Source of the DNA: an uncultured Dorea sp.
GTDB taxonomy: Bacteria > Bacillota_A > Clostridia > Lachnospirales > Lachnospiraceae
Reading direction: 5' to 3'
NCBI GenBank assembly: GCA_910579015.1
Contig: CAJTRO010000061.1
Coordinates: 1-18,807, forward strand
DNA length: 18,807 bases
The position numbers and the translations under genes are program-made. The stretch's first letter is position 1; the number at the start of each line of letters is the position of its first letter. The notes below the pieces were generated by a model. That model searched no databases. It saw only the letters and a program-made list of their open reading frames with translations, and was not told the origin of the DNA. This document shows, piece by piece, positions 1 to 8,141 of this stretch.

Positions 1-1397
1 GTCTTCACACCGTCAAGCTGGAAAGAATACCCCTCTCCTACCCATGCAACATCCGTCTTCAAGGTAGTGGCGCCTCCCACTGTTACCTCCTTTCGGAAAT
101 CACGAAGAAGATGCCAGTATGTCTCGCCGTTCGAATCAGGAGAAAGGTTACTCTCTGTCCACAGCCCGGACGCGACGCCCTTACTATTGGCAAATTCCGT
201 AAAGCGTGCAAAATTTTCCACATTGGCATCCACTGCCGCAATCCGTTCCCTGCTGCTTTCTCCGTCCTCATCAACGCCGCCCTGCATATAGTAACCGTTC
301 TGCCCGTATCCCCCGCCATAGCCGTCATTCGGAAGAAAATACCCCAGAGGCATATCATAACGGATGTACTCCTCAAGAACCGCCCTTGCTGAATATTCAT
401 AAGGGGTATCCACCGTCTCCGGATAATGCTCGATCGACGTGTGCGGCCTCTCTGCGTTCAGAGATTCCGAATGCAGATTCTCCGTCAGCCGGTAGCCCGC
501 GGCCATACCGCTTTCATATCTGGTCCTTCCCCCGCTGGTACAGGGATCGCTTCCTTTTACAATCCACGCCTTGCTTCCGCTTTCCTCAGACCACGCGTCG
601 CGGTTGTAGCAGTTTAGATGCCCCTCATAAAAGCCGTATTCCGGGAGCAGTAACGGATTGCCCGTCACATGGTAATAGCCCCGCAGGATCTCCTGTACCA
701 GCTTCCTCTTATTCTCTGCTTTGGACAGAAAATAATAGGCGCTGAACTTATTTTCCCTGTGCACTGTGACTACCGGCTCCCCGAAATCATAGCTCCCTTC
801 TGAAAATGTATTTCTAAGCACCCCGTATCCGGCCGTCGTAAAATAGAATGGACTCGGAGACGCCACGCCTCCGTCCATCCATCCGCTTTCGTTGACGATC
901 CGTATCTTCCTGCCCGTATGCAGGAAGCGTCCGTTCTGCGTGCCTCCCCCGTAGAAATCCTCATCCCTCCGGCGAAGTAACGTCTGCACGGCAGAATCCT
1001 CCCTGATCACAAGCGCTTCTGCCTCTTCGAACACAATCCGGTCATTCAGGCGAAACTGCATCCTCGCCGTCGCCTTATCGAAGATGATATCCGTATCCCG
1101 GCAACGGATGAGGAAGCTTCCTTCCCGCTCCGCCACCTTTACTTCCGGCTTCGTATATGCGTCCGATCCATCCGGCCTCTGCTGGATCCTCGCGGCATGT
1201 TTCTCATCCACAGCCTTTGCATAGACCGAAAATTCCCCCTCCGGATCCACATCCAGACGGAAAATATTTTCTTCCAGGAATGTAATCCTTCCTGTGACGC
1301 CGTTTCTGAAGCTCAGATGGACAACCTCCCTTTTCCCTTCATCTCTTATCACCTTCTCTACGCCCCCAAGCGTTCCCCATTTGTTACACATTTCCAT
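1..1397 (-). CDS. Glycoside hydrolase family 31 enzyme, 3' end outside window
   Basis: The visible 465 codons encode a GH31-type retaining alpha-glycosidase; the C-terminal part lies beyond the left edge. An N-terminal beta-sandwich (about residues 1-240) contains FYGGGTQNGRF (148-158) and WMDGGVASPSPFY (173-185), typical of GH31. The TIM barrel starts near LPEYGFYEGHLNCYNRD (251-267), and LKTDVAWVG (446-454) places the expected catalytic nucleophile at Asp449. The acid/base residue would lie outside the window. No signal peptide is seen, so it should act in the cytoplasm on imported substrate. The ATG at 1397 follows AGGAGAGG at a good distance. It is last in the sugar cluster, 195 bp after the permease gene, with its own promoter. 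The sequence resembles the GH31 branch that includes bacterial alpha-N-acetylgalactosaminidases more than classical maltase types, but this subfamily call is from memory of motifs; alpha-glucosidase or alpha-galactosidase activity is possible. Confidence 0.88.
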   Translation of the reverse strand, partial: MEMCNKWGTLGGVEKVIRDEGKREVVHLSFRNGVTGRITFLEENIFRLDVDPEGEFSVYAKAVDEKHAARIQQRPDGSDAYTKPEVKVAEREGSFLIRCRDTDIIFDKATARMQFRLNDRIVFEEAEALVIREDSAVQTLLRRRDEDFYGGGTQNGRFLHTGRKIRIVNESGWMDGGVASPSPFYFTTAGYGVLRNTFSEGSYDFGEPVVTVHRENKFSAYYFLSKAENKRKLVQEILRGYYHVTGNPLLLPEYGFYEGHLNCYNRDAWSEESGSKAWIVKGSDPCTSGGRTRYESGMAAGYRLTENLHSESLNAERPHTSIEHYPETVDTPYEYSARAVLEEYIRYDMPLGYFLPNDGYGGGYGQNGYYMQGGVDEDGESSRERIAAVDANVENFARFTEFANSKGVASGLWTESNLSPDSNGETYWHLLRDFRKEVTVGGATTLKTDVAWVGEGYSFQLDGVK

Positions 1398-1424
1398 TTT
1401 CACACCTCTCCTGATTATTTTCTT

Positions 1425-1453
1425 ACTATTCTTCATTTCCACCCACATGTCAA
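1425..1453 (-). promoter_or_regulatory. Promoter of the GH31 gene
   Basis: On the minus strand a perfect TTGACA (-35, 1453-1448) is followed after 17 bp by AATAGT (-10, 1430-1425), which matches TATAAT at 4 of 6 positions. The start point would fall near 1418, about 20 nt before the ATG at 1397, leaving just enough leader for the ribosome binding site. This suggests the GH31 gene can be expressed apart from the transporter genes upstream. Confidence 0.6.
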
Positions 1454-1457
1454 TACC

Positions 1458-1469
1458 ATATCATGATAT
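1458..1469. promoter_or_regulatory. 12-bp perfect palindrome upstream of the GH31 promoter
   Basis: ATATCATGATAT is a perfect palindrome whose edge lies 4 bp upstream of the -35 box of the GH31 promoter, centred near -45. That is a usual place for an activator or repressor site. No matching copy was noticed at the divergent region near 8150. It may be chance in AT-rich DNA. Confidence 0.3.
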
Positions 1470-1505
1470 TCACATCTAAGAGGAACACACCCTCAGTCGA
1501 AACAA

Positions 1506-1579
1506 GGGAGAAGGCCTGTACCTCCTCCCCAGTCTCTGCAAAAACTGTTTTTACCGGCTTAGGCAATACCCCTTCTCCC
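1506..1579. other. Long-range inverted repeat in the gap before the GH31 gene
   Basis: GGGAGAAGG at 1506-1514 is exactly complementary to CCTTCTCCC at 1571-1579, with 56 nt between them. The element lies just after the permease stop codon (1593) and before the GH31 promoter. There is no T-run after it on the minus strand, so it is not a standard terminator; it could lower readthrough or protect the 3' end of the transporter mRNA. The pairing could also be chance. Confidence 0.25.
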
Positions 1580-1592
1580 AGGGCGTGCGGTT

Positions 1593-2420
1593 TTACCCCT
1601 TAATACCCGACTGTGCAACACCCTCGATAAACTGCTTCTGGAAGATGAAGAACAGCACGATCATCGGTATCACCGCCAGCACCGCCCCTGCCATCTGCGC
1701 AGGATAGTTGGTTGCATACTGTCCCTTAAGAAGCGACAGCGCCGGAGCCAGTGTCATCTTCGCCGGATCTGAATTGACGATCAACGGCCACATGAAATCG
1801 TTCCACGCGAACTTTGCGGTGAAGATGACCAGTGCAACGATACCCGGTTTGACAAGCGGCAGCATGATCCGTCCGAATATCTGGAATCTGTTACATCCAT
1901 CCAGCAGAGCCGCCTCTTCGAGCTCCTTGGGCAGCGACATAAAGAACTGCCTTAACAGGAACGTTCCAAACGCACTGAACAAGTTCGGAAGGAACAGGCC
2001 CGGCAGCGTATTTATAAGCCCCAGCTTCTGTATGATCAGGTACTGAGGAATCAGGAAAATCTGCCCCGGCACCATCAGAATGGATAAGATGATCAGAAAG
2101 ATCGCATTCTTAAACGGAAAATCAATTCTTGCAAATCCATAAGCCGCCATCGTACAGAACGCGACCTGGACAAGCACGGTTATAATCGTAACGATAATCG
2201 TATTCGTATAAATTGTCCCAAACGGGAGTACATCCCACACGTATTGATATGACTCCATGTTCAGCGCTTCCGGCAGTACGGTCGGCGGTATCTTCATGGA
2301 TTCCGGCAATGTCTTAAATGATGTGAACACCATCCAAAGGAATGGGAATACTGTGACCGCAATGCCTGCTATCAATAAAATATGTATCAGCAAACGCTTT
2401 CTTGATGCTGTCTTTGACAT
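1593..2420 (-). CDS. Carbohydrate ABC transporter permease, MalG type
   Basis: This 275-residue inner-membrane protein is the second permease of a CUT1-family sugar importer. A first membrane helix lies at about residues 10-33, and several more hydrophobic stretches follow (around 75-95, 105-128, 138-160, 190-208, 240-262), consistent with the usual six. The cytoplasmic EAA loop, which contacts the ATPase, reads EEAALLDG (168-175) and continues to IMLP near residue 185, as expected for the MalG group. The ATG at 2420 has AAGGAGG 7 nt upstream. It begins 17 bp after the partner permease gene and is surely cotranscribed with it. No ATPase gene follows, so a shared ATPase encoded elsewhere (MsmK/UgpC type) probably powers the importer. 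Substrate cannot be read from the permease itself. Confidence 0.95.
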   Translation of the reverse strand: MSKTASRKRLLIHILLIAGIAVTVFPFLWMVFTSFKTLPESMKIPPTVLPEALNMESYQYVWDVLPFGTIYTNTIIVTIITVLVQVAFCTMAAYGFARIDFPFKNAIFLIILSILMVPGQIFLIPQYLIIQKLGLINTLPGLFLPNLFSAFGTFLLRQFFMSLPKELEEAALLDGCNRFQIFGRIMLPLVKPGIVALVIFTAKFAWNDFMWPLIVNSDPAKMTLAPALSLLKGQYATNYPAQMAGAVLAVIPMIVLFFIFQKQFIEGVAQSGIKG

Positions 2421-2437
2421 CGTATTTCCTCCTTCCC

Positions 2438-3349
2438 TTAATCGTAGTTAACCCATTTCTTCTGTCCGATCATCTGGATCACCGTTATGATCATAATGAT
2501 CGCAAACATGAAGATAGAGATTGCCGCCGCGTAACCTTTGTATCCGTACATAAACGCATTCTGGTAGAACAATACGTTCATTGTCTTGACCTCGTTGAAC
2601 GCCGGGTTCGTCATCGGATCGATCATCATGTAGATACTGTCGAACACCTGGAAGGCGCCGATCATTCCAGTGATGATAACGAAGAAGATCGTCGGCGAAA
2701 GCAACGGTATCGTTATCTTGAAGAATATTGTCGCCGGGCCGGCGCCGTCGATCGCCGCGGCTTCATAATAGGATTTGGATATCCCCTGCATACCCGCCAG
2801 CAGGATGATCATATTGTATCCGACACTGCCCCAGATCGCCACGATCATTACACATCCAAGCGCCGTAGACGGCGTGGTCAGCCAGCTCTTTCCCGATCCG
2901 CCGAGAGCTTCTATCACGGCATTGAAGATTCCGTGCTCACTGTGGAAAATCAGCTTCCATACCAACGCAACGGCAACCGACATCGTTACGGACGGCAGGA
3001 AGTAGATGGTACGATAAAAGGATGTTCCCTTAATCTTTGCATTCAGCAGAGCCGCAACCAGCAGTGACAGCCCAAGTCCGATCGGAACCGTAACGACCGC
3101 ATAGATCAGTGTATTCTTTAAAGCCAGAAGCAGATCCGGCTCCTGAAACAACTGCTTAAAGTTTGCAAGCCCTACAAATGTGGCCACATTAAACTTATTT
3201 ACATCATTAAAACTGAACCAGAAGTTCTGGATGAACGGATATACATAGAAGATTACAAGTCCGATTGTTACCGGTGCGATAAACACATACCCCGCCGCCC
3301 AGTCCTTCTTCTGTCTTGTACTGGCTCTCTTTTTCACAGGTTTTGCCAT
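2438..3349 (-). CDS. Sugar ABC transporter permease, MalF type
   Basis: This is the first permease of the CUT1 importer, 303 residues from the start chosen here. A basic cytoplasmic N-terminus (residues 1-15) precedes a membrane helix at about 20-45; further helices lie near 80-103, 116-135, 163-185, 217-238 and 273-295. The EAA loop reads YYEAAAIDGAG (194-204) and leads to ITIPLLSP (212-219). The ATG at 3349 has GAGGA 8 nt upstream. An ATG six codons earlier (3367) is in frame but has only a weak ribosome site, so the shorter form is preferred. It lies between the binding-protein gene (36 bp upstream) and the MalG-type gene (17 bp downstream). The two permeases should form the heterodimeric channel. 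Confidence 0.95.
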   Translation of the reverse strand: MAKPVKKRASTRQKKDWAAGYVFIAPVTIGLVIFYVYPFIQNFWFSFNDVNKFNVATFVGLANFKQLFQEPDLLLALKNTLIYAVVTVPIGLGLSLLVAALLNAKIKGTSFYRTIYFLPSVTMSVAVALVWKLIFHSEHGIFNAVIEALGGSGKSWLTTPSTALGCVMIVAIWGSVGYNMIILLAGMQGISKSYYEAAAIDGAGPATIFFKITIPLLSPTIFFVIITGMIGAFQVFDSIYMMIDPMTNPAFNEVKTMNVLFYQNAFMYGYKGYAAAISIFMFAIIMIITVIQMIGQKKWVNYD

Positions 3350-3385
3350 TTTCTTTTCCTCGCCCATACTCTATCCCTACTTTGC

Positions 3386-4693
3386 TTATTTTGAGTTCAT
3401 CTTGTCAAGGATCGCGTCTGCTTCTGGTTTGATCTTCTTACATGCCTCTTCAAGCGTAAGTTCGCCCATCCATGCCTGCTCCAGATATGTCTTCTCAACC
3501 TGTGCAAGTTCAGATGTCACCTTACAGTGCGGAAGCAGCTCTGCGTTCTCCACGTTATCGAGGAATACCTGGAGATTAAGGTCCGGATGTGTGCCCACAT
3601 AGATATCCTGACAGTCATTTCTTGCGGAAATAACAACGCCTGCCTCTGCCTGGATAGTCTGCGCCTCTTTGCTTCCAAGCCATAATGCAAAGTCTACCGC
3701 CTCTTCCGGATGCTCTGTAAACGCGGAAACGGAGAAGGCAAGACCGTTGATGATGTCTGTGTTTTTACCGTTGAAGGTCGGTCTGGAAACGATGCCGTAC
3801 TTTCCTTCCAGCGTCTTGTTATAGGAAGGAATCATATAGTTTCCGGAAAGATACATCGCTGCCTGTCCTCCCTGGAACATGCTGTCCGGATCTGTGTTCG
3901 CCATCTGCTCAAGCGATGGTGACAGGCCGTCAAGCACCAGGTCAAGCCATGGCTGGATTCCGGCGATAGTCTTAGGATCGTCCCAGCCCACCTCCGTGTT
4001 ATCCTCGTTCAGGATATAACCGTCATTTGCATAGATGGTTGCATCATAAGTCGTCTGTCCGGAGTTACGATTTACCGGAACCGGATATACTCCCTCCGGA
4101 AGTCCTGCCGCGTCAAGCTCCTCACATAACTTGCGGAATTCTTCAAACGTCATTCCATCCTTCGGATAATCTACTTTCGCATTGTCAAAGATCTCTTTAT
4201 TATAGAAAATAGCGTTGGTATCGAAATCCTTCGGGATCCCGTATAATTTACCCTCCACCGTGTAACCGTTCAACAGCGGCGCCGGGAAGTTCTCGCTTGC
4301 TTTAAGATCAGACTCTTTCTCTGCCTCTGTCAGATCCATCAGGATACCCGCGTCTGCATACTCTTCTACATGAAGGACATTCATCGTAATGATATCCGCC
4401 GAAGAATTACCCATCGCGCTTGCCTCAAGCTTTGTCCAGTACTCATTCCATGTTGTAAGCTGCGTCTTAACCGTTACATTCGGGTGCTCTTTGGTGTAGG
4501 CCGCGGCCATCTCATTCATGACAGGCTCCTGATCGGAATCCCATACTGCCATCGTCAGCTCTACTTTGCCGTCTTTGCTTCCACCGTCAGAGGATCCACC
4601 CCCCCCAGATTTTTCACCGCATCCGGTAAGCAGTGCCGCTCCCATCGCCGCCGTAAGTCCAAATACTGCTAATCTTCTCAAATTCTTTCTCAT
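3386..4693 (-). CDS. Extracellular sugar-binding lipoprotein (CUT1 ABC transporter)
   Basis: This 435-residue protein is the solute receptor of the importer. It has a lipoprotein signal peptide with a basic start, a hydrophobic stretch (residues 8-22) and lipobox LLTGC with acylated Cys25. A flexible Gly/Ser-rich linker (about 28-42) follows. The body has the family features of type 1 sugar-binding proteins: ELTMAVWDSDQ near the mature N-terminus, the YGIPKDFDTNAIFYNKEIF segment, and GGQAAMYLSGNY. The ATG at 4693 has AGGAGA 8 nt upstream; an in-frame ATG 39 codons earlier would overlap the oxidoreductase stop and lacks a signal peptide at its start, so it is rejected. A run of eight G residues lies in the linker (4599-4606). 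The ligand is unknown; in this context it is an oligosaccharide or glycoside cleaved by the neighbouring hydrolases. Confidence 0.95.
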   Translation of the reverse strand: MRKNLRRLAVFGLTAAMGAALLTGCGEKSGGGGSSDGGSKDGKVELTMAVWDSDQEPVMNEMAAAYTKEHPNVTVKTQLTTWNEYWTKLEASAMGNSSADIITMNVLHVEEYADAGILMDLTEAEKESDLKASENFPAPLLNGYTVEGKLYGIPKDFDTNAIFYNKEIFDNAKVDYPKDGMTFEEFRKLCEELDAAGLPEGVYPVPVNRNSGQTTYDATIYANDGYILNEDNTEVGWDDPKTIAGIQPWLDLVLDGLSPSLEQMANTDPDSMFQGGQAAMYLSGNYMIPSYNKTLEGKYGIVSRPTFNGKNTDIINGLAFSVSAFTEHPEEAVDFALWLGSKEAQTIQAEAGVVISARNDCQDIYVGTHPDLNLQVFLDNVENAELLPHCKVTSELAQVEKTYLEQAWMGELTLEEACKKIKPEADAILDKMNSK

Positions 4694-4806
4694 AATACCA
4701 CTCTCCTTTTCTTTTTTATTATCAGAATTTGATTCTATATATGAAGCCTCCTCAAATCCAGAAAGCTTACATACCCTTGTACAAACCTTCTGCCCGCGCA
4801 CAAGCG

Positions 4807-6129
4807 TCAATTGCCCGTCCTGCCGTCCGCAAACGTTCGGATATTCACCGGATAACCGTCGTGAAGCCTGGAGTATTCTGCCGCCAGCGCACAGTAATGG
4901 CTCTCAAGCGATCTTTCAAGAGAAGTCACATAAGAGCTCTCTTCCTTCCTGCCGCTGATGATATCCAGGAATTCCTCCACCATACGGTCGTCCCCGCCGC
5001 CATGTCCGGAAAAATCCTCTGAAAGCGCTGATACGTCTATTGTCTCCACCGGCATATCACACGCGAATCTGCGGATACTAATCTCACAGTCCTCAGCCTT
5101 TCCCGCCATGTTAACCCGAAGCTCTCCCCTGGTTCCCATGAATCTGGCATACCTCGAAATCTCCGGCGTGAATCCGCACATGGTAAAACTCATGGTTGTA
5201 CCGTCCGTCATCCTTAAGTTCACCACCTGATGATCCACCACGTCATTATCACAATGGTACACACACTGTCCGTATTTTCCTTCTTTAATGGCCTCTAAGA
5301 TTGTCTCCTCTGTCGGACCGGACGGCACCAGTACGTCAAGCGGCCATATCCGGTTTCCCTTCCGGTATCCCATCACCTTATGATCCAGGTAAATCTTCTC
5401 TGCGTCAAACGGACATTCTTCCTTGACCTGACAGCCTTCCAGGCATCGCTTCGCGCATCCTTTCGGCGCATTCTCTCTCTTAAAGAGATAGGTGTCTCCG
5501 TAAGAACTGAGGGATTCACAGCTCTTCCCTGCAAGCCAGAGATAAAGGTCCATGTCATGACAGCATTTTTGCAGGATCATCGGACTTGACTTGCTGGAAT
5601 TCGACCAGTTCCCGCGCACGAAGCTGTGTGCCTGATGATACCACCCTACATTCTCAGCAGCCATAATAGAAACCACTTCTCCGATCACTCCTTCATCCAG
5701 CAGTTCCTTCACCTTCTGATAGATTGGCGTATACCTGAGCACATGACATACCACTACTTTTTTCCCGCAGCGCTTCGCCGTCTCTAAAAGCCTTCTGCAT
5801 TCATCCAGATCGGGCGATACCGGCTTTTCAAGCAGAAGATGGTATCCCTTCTCAAGAGCCGCTATGGCATGATCCACATGCTGGCGGTCCTGGGTGGCGA
5901 TGATCATGGCATCTGCCAGCTTCTCCCTCTCAAGCATCTCCTCCGCGCTTGAAAAACACATTTCCTCAGGCAGATGATACTCTTCTTTCACAAGCGTCAC
6001 TTTCTTCGGATCAATATCAGCGGCCGCGGTAATCTCCATTTTATCCGGATGGAGCTTCGCGGACTTGGCATAGGTATCCCTGCCTCTGCTTCCCAAACCC
6101 GCAATTGCGATCTTCATCGTCCCGTTCAT
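4807..6129 (-). CDS. Gfo/Idh/MocA family NAD(P)-dependent oxidoreductase
   Basis: This 440-residue cytoplasmic protein has a Rossmann domain opening with IAIAGLGSRG (7-16), the hallmark EKP motif (101-103) of Gfo/Idh/MocA enzymes, and KCCHDMDLYLWLAG (188-201), which supplies the usual active-site His191/Asp192 region. Between the catalytic part and the C-terminal beta-sheet lies a four-cysteine cluster (Cys225, 229, 233, 239), which looks like a metal site or structural knuckle. The ATG at 6129 has AGGAGG 7 nt upstream. The gene sits between the GH129-like hydrolase gene (37 bp) and the binding-protein gene (113 bp). The family acts on sugars, inositols and glycosides, either by simple dehydrogenation or by NAD-assisted glycoside cleavage (as in GH4/GH109). 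I cannot tell which applies; oxidation of the released sugar or of the imported glycoside is likely. Confidence 0.92.
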   Translation of the reverse strand: MNGTMKIAIAGLGSRGRDTYAKSAKLHPDKMEITAAADIDPKKVTLVKEEYHLPEEMCFSSAEEMLEREKLADAMIIATQDRQHVDHAIAALEKGYHLLLEKPVSPDLDECRRLLETAKRCGKKVVVCHVLRYTPIYQKVKELLDEGVIGEVVSIMAAENVGWYHQAHSFVRGNWSNSSKSSPMILQKCCHDMDLYLWLAGKSCESLSSYGDTYLFKRENAPKGCAKRCLEGCQVKEECPFDAEKIYLDHKVMGYRKGNRIWPLDVLVPSGPTEETILEAIKEGKYGQCVYHCDNDVVDHQVVNLRMTDGTTMSFTMCGFTPEISRYARFMGTRGELRVNMAGKAEDCEISIRRFACDMPVETIDVSALSEDFSGHGGGDDRMVEEFLDIISGRKEESSYVTSLERSLESHYCALAAEYSRLHDGYPVNIRTFADGRTGN

Positions 6130-6166
6130 TCTAAATCCTCCTTACCTTTCACAGACACAACGTCTC

Positions 6167-8089
6167 TTACCCTGTCATTTTTTCTTCTCTGTTCCGGTCT
6201 ATGCCATAGACGATCTCATAGGTCTGTCTCCGGAAATCAACCGTCACTGTCGTCCCATCCTCAAAGACCGTCCTCTGGATCTCGTAATCTCCATCCACGA
6301 TCTCATGATATACCATCTCGCATTTGGCCACCTTCTCATGAAGGGCGGATACAGTATCACACCTTCGGATATCCTCTCTGAGACTTAACCCCATCGTCTC
6401 AAAGGAGCCGTCAAAGTTCGGATATGCGCCGTCCCTGAGCAGATACGGCGCTCCGCCGTTCAACAGGGCGTACAGCATATAATCCTCCTTACTGCTTACC
6501 CGGTCCATCATCCAGGGTTCGATCAGACAGTCATGGTATACCAGATTGAATAACGGCACCGGTACTCCGTATTTCGGGCTTCCCGGCTCGCGCAGCATGA
6601 AATCATAGGGCGCATAGTGACTGAACACCATGCTCGTAACACACCAGTCATTCACCTCTTCCGAGCTTGGAAGAATCCCCTGTGACATCAGATAATCAAA
6701 GCAGTGGTTTCTCGCCTCATAGCAGTCTCTTCTGCTCATCTTATGACGCGGGTTGTCACACTCGTCCCCTTCGTTACAGGTAAATACATCCAGATATGCA
6801 CAATCAAGTTCAATCTGTTGTTCCTCAAGCTTCGCAAAATTTCGTTTCACATAGTAGGGCGCCTGCGTCGCGCACAGAAACGACTGCGGACCTCCCGCCC
6901 AGCGCTGATGCTGTGGAAAGCTCCCGTCAGTAAGCCGGCAGGCATACTCCTCATTGAAGCTTGGGGCCGCCAGATAATAGTCCCTGTACTGGTCATGGAT
7001 CCCGAAGAGATACCCCAGATCATGCATGGTATCAACAAGAGATCTCATGCCTTTCCATCCGCCGGCCTCTTCACACGCAGGCGAGTAATCAGGATGCTGA
7101 TTGTCATATCCCGGCTGCGCCCACCCGTCCAGATGCAGATAGAGCTTCTTCACCCCCGCCTTATGCAGTTCCTTTATCTGCTCCTCCCTGGCCGCAAAGG
7201 TTGTGAGATGATTGTTCTTATCCGGCTGTTCCTTATCGAAGAAATCCGAATCCTCCCTGACATGTGTCTTGATCCCCGTGTGTACAAAGCAAGAACCTAT
7301 CAGCCGGTCCAACGCCGGCACCTTCGCCGCCTTCTCCCTCAGTGTGCGAAGCTTTCCCTGTTCGTTCACGAACTTACGATAGCACTTACACATATCGTTA
7401 TGATCACATCCGCTCATCAGGGTGTATCGCATGATCCTCCGGTAATCCATCCTGCCCAGGCTCGGTTCAAACCAGACTCCCGTATGTGTATATGGTCCGC
7501 CCGCCGGATGCTTCGCGTGATATCCTGCATTCCAGGGCGTCATACACAGTGCGAGATATCCTTCCCCTTCCTTGATCTGGGCGAACCAGGGCATGTATCC
7601 TCCCGCTGTTCCGAAACGGCCGTCAAATACAATCTCCCCAAGCCCGTTCTCCCACGTGTTCGGAATCAGAAGTCCCTGTTGCAGATTCAACAATGTATAC
7701 CAGTCTTCTCTCTTCTCATCGAACGCCATTTCCCCCGGCCAGTATACATGCTCCACCTGTAATCCTTCTTCACAGACCGGTATCCATTCGAAATAAATAT
7801 TCTCTTCCGCCCTCTCGATCCATACATACGTCTCAAAGGTATACGGGATTTCCATTTCCCCAATCCAAAAACCCTGATACCTGCTCCTGATACCTGTCCC
7901 AATCCCGTTCTCTACCCGTTCATGACTGATTGAAACAGCGTCCTGAAACCTAAGGCTTCCTCCCGCGTATTCCAGCCGCGGCACATAAGCCTCATCCCAT
8001 TCCCACCTTGTTCCATCCTTCCATAGTATAAAGCGCAGACTTTCTTCCACGAAGTCAACCCTTATACTATTAGCCTCAATACTTGTCAT
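6167..8089 (-). CDS. Putative cytoplasmic glycoside hydrolase, GH129/GH101-like
   Basis: The product is 640 residues from the start chosen. The N-terminal half (1-250) looks like a beta-sandwich, followed by a TIM barrel with LYLHLDGW (316-323), GYDNQHPDYSP (327-337), AGGW (342-345), FGIHDQYRDYY (362-372) and AYLDVF (431-436), then SSEEVNDW (475-482). This motif order recalls the GH129 and GH101 families, which release GalNAc or galactosyl-GalNAc alpha-linked to Ser/Thr. Asp434 is the likely nucleophile and Glu477 or Glu478 the acid/base. Length and lack of a signal peptide fit intracellular GH129 better than the large secreted GH101. The ATG at 8089 has AAGGAAGGG just upstream; an in-frame ATG at 8110 has no ribosome site. 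It is the first gene of the minus-strand cluster, divergent from the AraC-type regulator. The family call is from motif memory, so a DUF5696-type relative is an alternative. Confidence 0.72.
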   Translation of the reverse strand: MTSIEANSIRVDFVEESLRFILWKDGTRWEWDEAYVPRLEYAGGSLRFQDAVSISHERVENGIGTGIRSRYQGFWIGEMEIPYTFETYVWIERAEENIYFEWIPVCEEGLQVEHVYWPGEMAFDEKREDWYTLLNLQQGLLIPNTWENGLGEIVFDGRFGTAGGYMPWFAQIKEGEGYLALCMTPWNAGYHAKHPAGGPYTHTGVWFEPSLGRMDYRRIMRYTLMSGCDHNDMCKCYRKFVNEQGKLRTLREKAAKVPALDRLIGSCFVHTGIKTHVREDSDFFDKEQPDKNNHLTTFAAREEQIKELHKAGVKKLYLHLDGWAQPGYDNQHPDYSPACEEAGGWKGMRSLVDTMHDLGYLFGIHDQYRDYYLAAPSFNEEYACRLTDGSFPQHQRWAGGPQSFLCATQAPYYVKRNFAKLEEQQIELDCAYLDVFTCNEGDECDNPRHKMSRRDCYEARNHCFDYLMSQGILPSSEEVNDWCVTSMVFSHYAPYDFMLREPGSPKYGVPVPLFNLVYHDCLIEPWMMDRVSSKEDYMLYALLNGGAPYLLRDGAYPNFDGSFETMGLSLREDIRRCDTVSALHEKVAKCEMVYHEIVDGDYEIQRTVFEDGTTVTVDFRRQTYEIVYGIDRNREEKMTG

Positions 8090-8141
8090 ATCGTCCCTTC
8101 CTTCTGTCATTTATGTTCGTTTTCTCTTTTATTTATGATGT

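Noticed and set aside
206..745. Open reading frame of 179 codons on the plus strand
   Set aside because: It is antisense to the continuous GH31 reading frame, which has clear family motifs.
2402..3067. Open reading frame of 221 codons on the plus strand
   Set aside because: It is antisense to the MalF-type permease gene and its product is rich in Arg, His and Asp, as expected from reading a membrane-protein gene backwards.
4694..4810. Extension of the sugar-binding protein by 39 residues
   Set aside because: It would bury the lipoprotein signal peptide; the ATG at 4693 has its own ribosome site.
6704..7762. Open reading frame of 352 codons on the plus strand
   Set aside because: It lies wholly opposite the GH129-like gene, has no ribosome site, and its translation is low-complexity and resembles no family.
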